Shown piece after piece: positions 58,990-64,000 of a stretch of 64,000 nucleotides of DNA (within the stretch, counting starts at the first letter, position 1; each line of letters begins with the position of its first letter). The stretch lies in assembly GCF_028554725.1 (NCBI RefSeq), contig NC_071668.1, positions 55,099,732-55,163,731 on the forward strand. Direction: 5' to 3'. The position numbers were made by a program, and so were the translations under genes. The notes under the pieces were generated by a model, which worked only from the letters and a program-made list of their open reading frames with translations, made no database searches and was not told the DNA's origin. Origin of the DNA: Zeugodacus cucurbitae. Its lineage: Eukaryota > Arthropoda > Insecta > Diptera > Tephritidae.

Positions 58990-59450
58990 TTGCATTTTAC
59001 TACTGAGCTGGTGGGCCTTAGCTGAACTGGGCAAGCGCTGATCAGTCACTAGCACTTGTTCAGTAGCCAGATCCTTCTGGTCTAGGGTGAATCGTAAGAG
59101 GTCTAGCAAAGTTCACCTCTCCTTAATAGTAGGGGTTCTAATTGGCCATTGTCTCATCGGGATCTACCCTGTAAAGTTAAAAACCTTACCGGATGCTTTT
59201 TTAAAAAGTTGCCTGGAGGCGGGCGATATGGAATCATCTCATCACTTTCTTCTGGAATGTGCCGCCTTTGCGAGATCAAGAAAAAGATTTCTCAGGTGGC
59301 ACTTTTTCAAACAACCACGCGAAATAGCGGATAGAAGTGAAAACTTTCTGGTGATTTGTAGTAGGTTCAGGGCGCTTAGTCGGTCGGAATCCAGGCTTTT
59401 GTAGTGTGTTTCCTCTCTGGGAAACAGCCAGCAGCGGGTGGGTAATCTGA
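58990..59450 (+). mobile_element. LINE 3' remnant with 105-codon C-terminal frame
   Basis: An open plus frame 59087-59404 reads NRKRSSKVHLSLIVGVLIGH, then CLIGIYPVKLKTLPDAFLKS, then the zinc-knuckle-like C-x(13)-H-H-x(4)-C region (SCLEAGDMESSHHFLLECAA). It continues through RKRFLRWHFFKQPREIADRS to a final AxSRSESRLL. This is the C-terminus of a Jockey/R1-type LINE polyprotein. One expected Cys of the knuckle is replaced (AFLKSC for xLCRSC). The upstream 58990-59086 text parallels 39605-39700. The rest of the element is absent. Confidence 0.75.
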
Positions 59451-60920
59451 AGCACCGTTAAAACCTTTTCACCTTTTTTTTGATTGCAAATATATGTTCC
59501 AATAATAGTTTAGGAGTCGACTCTGGTCCATCAAGTAACTCTTTGACGTGGTAATCTAGTTTCATGGATCTCAAATGAATATTCTGTACCCAAACATCAT
59601 TATTTCCTGGAATCTGTTGCAGTGTGAAGCGATTTATGGCTAGATATGTACTGAATTGAAGTCTCCTAAGCATGCCTACCCAATCTCAGTCGGTCTGTCA
59701 TTAACTAACAGTTATTCAACTGACATAATAGATGACATACTATATATTTAATATTATTTATTATATTAAATGGTCAATGTAAGGAGATCGCAATGTTATA
59801 AATTAGTTAGAACTTAATTAGTTTCAACTTTGTTATCAATATATATATAGATAAATATGATTAAAACAGAAAGTAATTCAATATTTTGCTGAATAAGTAT
59901 TGTTTTCATCACAGCTTGTCATATTTTTGAAATTGAGTTCACTAGATCCCCACAAGTTGCCTGAGATATGGAGGGAATACGACTTGGCGCTTCCAATGTA
60001 TGATGCAAAAATTCTCCATCAGTTTTCCAATAGATTTACGTTCGGAGATTGAGAAGGTTAGATTAAAACTATATCAATTTCAATATCAATTTTTAAGACC
60101 AATTTTGATTTTTTGCCCGACACTCTAGAAAAATTTTTCCTGAGGGTACCATTTTGTTAATTTTTGAAAAAGAAAAATAAAAATGCTTCGATGAGGCCTA
60201 GGATTATCGATTTATAAAAGTAATTTTTCTTATCCAATCGATTTTAGATGAATCTCCAATCATAATGTCTCCACAACGATCTTCTTTTAGAACTGGGTCA
60301 ACACAAACAGCTATGACCTTGCAAATTAAAATTGAAAATTCTTTCGTGTCTCTGACTATCGCTAATCCCTTAAATGGAACGATACAACACCTATGAAATT
60401 ATCATCTGCGCTTGTAGTTTTACGAGGTCTACCCCTTCAGCAATCGGTTTTATGTCGTAATAGGGTTTTTGCACAATTGTGGAAGATCTTACAATAAGTC
60501 TTGCAGTTTTACAAAGAATCAGATCTTATTTTCTCCAAAAAACTATTTTTCTACGATGCCACCTTATTCTCAAACAAAAAAAATTTAACAGAAATGATGT
60601 CATTGAAAATAATTTCCAATCGCATTTTACTAGGTTAAGTGCTCTCATTTTTATGTCCAACACCAATGTGTAATTATTTGCAAATATTAGTTTTCTAAAA
60701 ATTATGGTCAACGGTCAGTGGAAAATAAATCACAGAAAGCCAACCGCCACAGCGGAAGCATATTAATAAATTATTATAGGCAAATATTTGGTTTATGATT
60801 CTTTGTAAATAAACTATAATTATGAGCGCTTTCCATTTTTATACAAATGCAAATATTTACACATTGAGTAGAAATATACAAACTTACATATACAAATATA
60901 TGTATATGTATGTATTTACA
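59451..60920. other. No gene seen
   Basis: AT-rich. Frames are short and unassigned. Confidence 0.5.
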
Positions 60921-62855
60921 TCGTGAAAGTGTGCGTTGGAGGCAGTAATAAGATCAGCTTGGCTATCTTGTACACTCCAGTGAGCAGACATAGCCCAACC
61001 ACTGACAAATTATGCACATTACGAGGCACATACACTCTCAAATACACATACACACACTCTGGTTTGTTGATGTTCCGCGAACTGTCAAAGCGTCAGACAG
61101 GTTGCTTATTTGAATGCTTGGCTGATTGCCTGCTCACTTGGCCGGCAACAAGCTCATTTGCACAGCCGACAACCAGACGGCAAGCAGAACAACAAAAACA
61201 GCGAGCAGGGAAAACAACAACAGCAACAAAGAAAACAACACCATCAACAGCAAACAATACAGTCGAGGTCAATGTCTCGATCTTGTGGTGCTCTCGGAAA
61301 AGCTACAAACACGCTGCTATGCAAGCTTTTATGAGTAATATTAACAAATGTGTGTATGTGTGTGGAAGTGTAAATATGTCTTGTAGTTGAGCTTGTAAAT
61401 TAGTTGTATTTGTTGCATGCTTTATGAGCATTATCTGCTTTGTAACCTCATACGTATGTATGTATGTGTGCGTGAGCCATTTGAGCCAAAAGGCATTTGG
61501 CCGTAAAGTGATAGGTTAAACAGTTGGCCCATCACAACGTTTCACAACCGAAATTTTTGGTGTTTCGCAAAATTCTGGCGGATGCACACATACATACATA
61601 CAAACATAGTTATGTATATGTCAGTAATAAAACTGTAAAATTTTGACCTCGGCGGCAATTAAGTGTAGCTTGAACTTAATTTATGGAAACATTACGTAGC
61701 TTCGGTGATTTGAAGCCTGTGAAGGCGCTTTGAAGCTCAGTATAGGCAGTGGGTTAAATAATAGCTAACAGAAAAGCTACTGAGTATGTTGACGTGTTTC
61801 TTAATGGCTTGTAGACATATAAAAAAAGCTCTATCGTCAATATCAAAGCTCTAAGGCAACTACAAAGCTTTCTTTAAAAGCTCTTATAATATCTATGAGA
61901 TGGAATTAACTATTTTTATAGCTAGACCTAGTGAGCTTTTTAGTCGACGATATTCCTATTGAGATAGTTGATCTTAAAAACCAGGATATGAATGGGAAAA
62001 GGCTATATAATCAGCTCTAAAGCAAATAAAAAGAAGTACTGTGAAAGCTCCGGAAGTCAGATAGATTTTCTTAAAATATTTTATTAACAATAGTTGTGAA
62101 ATTATCTCTCCCTGCCGCAAGCAAATACAAGCTTTAAAATTTTCCCCCAACAATGACTCACAGTTAATTTGACACATATTTTATACGAGCACATTTATAT
62201 TTTTTATTTTATTTTTTCATTTTCGTCTTATCTCTCCACTTGCGCCTAGAGTACGAGAAAGTGGTTATTGCTGTTGTAGGCAGTGTTGAAAATCCCAACT
62301 ATTGATCGGCAAAACTACAATAAAGCAGCTACTTCCAAGCAACTACGTCAACCACTTCTCCTGCAGCCTATAGACAGCTGAGCGCTCTTAACCTGTTTGT
62401 GGTGCTGCCAATAATTGTGCCAATGTGCCTACACAAACATACACACACTACCACATACATATACATACAAGTGCAAGTAATCTCATGCGATTCTTCAGAT
62501 TAAGAAATAACACTCAAGTTAGCCCACAAAAACACAGATTCTTCTTGCCTTTCATGCCTTAACGAAATGCTTTGCCTTTGTTTTCAACTTCACACTTTAA
62601 TGGAATACACAAACACACGTCACCGTTGATTGTCTCTGTATGTGTGCTTGAATGTGAGACCGAGTCATCCATCTGTCGTCTTCTGTGTGTGGTTTCCTTT
62701 GTCCATTGTATGGTTAGCACATCACGTTTTGTGCTCTCCCCGTCTGTTTTTCGTTAGTCTTCTTCGCTTCTAAGGGAGACACTCTTGTTTTTTTCATTTT
62801 CATTTCTTCGTAGTATTCATGAATCATGTTATTCTTACTGTAGACTTCGTCGCTT
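60921..62855. other. TE-poor, CAA/CAG-rich island; no gene proven
   Basis: A 155-codon plus frame (60923-61390) and two overlapping frames (61110-61334, 61126-61338) all run through the CAA/CAG tract at 61190-61260, which keeps several frames open at once. The Gln/Thr/Asn/Lys-rich text has no domain. TATG microsatellites occur at 61452-61470 and 61585-61610. 62380-62760 is C/T-rich with no recognised feature. Confidence 0.4.
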
Positions 62856-64000
62856 GCCAACAGTAGACCAAAAACAAAATCAGTGTAACGTTCTCAAGGA
62901 GCCGGTAACACCTTAGAAACCGGTTCGCCATTAAGATTTTGGAGACTCATTATTATTACTTTTGCGTTCTTTTTGGTAGATATGCTATTTTGTTTTGTTC
63001 TCGTCTCTTTCAGAGATAATATAGTATGATTTTTTAGGAAATGTTTGGAAAACTGACTCTGCGAGACTATGAGACTGCTTTACTAATATACAACATAAAT
63101 TACTATTTTAGCGAGAGCAGAGCGTCGAAACGAACAAGTAACTGGTATAGATAGAATAGACGAGGGAAGATCTTAATGAAGAGTATGGTAAGAAATTAAA
63201 ACTTCCAGTCGATCAGAGTAATAGTTTTAGTCCATGGTAGGATAGATCGCCACGTTTTTCCCAAAACTATGTCTCTCGAAAATTATTAGAAGTCTAGAAC
63301 TTACCGATCCAGACAGGTCTGGGTCACCGAGATAACATTCCTTGGACAGATCCGAAATCCGAGTCAATCCCGGTGTCGCAGAACCGGCTATTGTGGGAAT
63401 TCAACTAATATTGATGGAATTTTAGATAGGTCGTTAAGATACAAGAATTTACAAGTACTTGCTCAACCAAATTCTAGAATACAGTCTTAAATAAACATAT
63501 ACATTTTCATATTTTCACTTTAGATGATCATACCAGAAGCTATGCTATCAAGCGGGTGCCACTTTTTCCCTAGGGCTCTCCGAAAATCACGTCACAAGGC
63601 TAGCATTTTTAATATTTTTCTTCAAAATTTTCAGTAAACCCTCATTAAATTTGTATTTTTAGATAATAGAGAAAATAGATGAGCCGGTGGCGAAATTCTT
63701 ATATAATTGAACATTCTATACATTTGTTGAGTAATTCGCAGATAAGAGCAATACGAGTACTATACATACATATACATTTTATATTTCATTTTACGAGCAT
63801 TTCTTATTAAAGATTAATTTTAAATATTCCGTGTATTATTAAAAGACGCTGTTATCAACAAAAGCTGACATTTAAATACGCAATTAGCATTTTTAATTAT
63901 TCAAGAATTACTTGTACATAAATGTTTTAGCTTTAAAGATAAGCTATAATATACTATATACGAAAATAAAAACAATTTTAATTAAATATATTTTTAATGC
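62856..64000. other. No gene seen
   Basis: AT-rich. The words GAACAAGTAACTGGTATAGA at 63133 resemble CAAGCAACTGGTATAAATA in the repeat at 49790-50620, so a related dispersed repeat may be present. No coding frame of note. Confidence 0.4.

Noticed and set aside
60923..61390. 155-codon frame with Gln/Thr-rich part
   Set aside because: Three overlapping frames stay open through a CAA/CAG tract, which is expected from the repeat itself; no domain outside it.

Overview
This window looks like eukaryotic, AT-rich, non-coding and transposon-rich DNA from a fly, most likely a tephritid fruit fly (Bactrocera/Ceratitis group). The inference rests on an intact D,D41D mariner of the 'rosa' type (a family first described from Ceratitis rosa and other tephritids, as I recall it), on a foldback-type repeat common in Diptera, on several insect LINE families, and on abundant CAA/CAG and TATG/CATA microsatellites. 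There are no bacterial signals (operons, Shine-Dalgarno sites, CRISPR), and I see no tRNA or rRNA gene. Most open frames are short and look like chance. No conventional host gene could be read with confidence; the best host-gene hint is a 33-nt candidate micro-exon on the minus strand at 24833-24865.

Layout. 1-1964: decayed Helitron, with a probable 5' part, the 3' part of a PIF1-like helicase, and a CTAG end. 5.0-5.4 kb: LINE 3' remnant. 7.3 kb: GA-rich tandem array. 9.0-9.65 kb: internally deleted rosa-type mariner. 11.5 kb: LINE scrap. 13.4-14.2 kb: RNase H/3' end of a LINE. 16.5 kb: LINE scrap. 19.3-20.0 kb: possible decayed DNA element. 21.1-22.5 kb: largest LINE reverse-transcriptase remnant (minus). 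23-25 kb: TE-poor island with a TATA-like site, a perfect palindrome and the micro-exon. 26.1-26.8 kb: LINE RNase H/3' end. 29.0-31.7 kb: nested cluster of a solo mariner end, a foldback-type repeat with triplicated head, and a LINE fragment. 34.4-35.1 kb: 26-bp tandem repeat and foldback fragment. 37.1-38.8 kb: LINE scrap and a head-to-head foldback dimer. 39.6-40.1 kb: LINE 3' end. 41.4-44.2 kb: AT-rich arrays sharing a TAATCATTAC motif. 44.78-46.08 kb: intact rosa mariner with a 361-residue transposase. 49.8-50.6 kb: diverged tandem repeat split by a MITE. 53.3-54.4 and 55.8-56.3 kb: LINE RT remnants. 56.4-57.2 kb: second decayed rosa-type copy. 59.0-59.45 kb: LINE 3' end.

The stretches between (roughly 2.7-3.9, 7.7-8.4, 23-25, 27.3-28.3, 35.5-36.5, 46.9-48, 52.4-53.2, 54.7-55.6, 57.7-58.6 and 60.9-62.8 kb) lack recognisable transposons and carry trinucleotide repeats. 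They look like intergenic or large-intron DNA and may hold enhancers or untranslated exons that cannot be called from one sequence. The only complete, apparently functional coding unit is the rosa transposase; everything else recognisable is a broken mobile-element copy. I found no convincing new biological system. The points most worth a check are the intact DD41D element with its two decayed relatives, the head-to-head foldback dimer, the MITE and the micro-exon.
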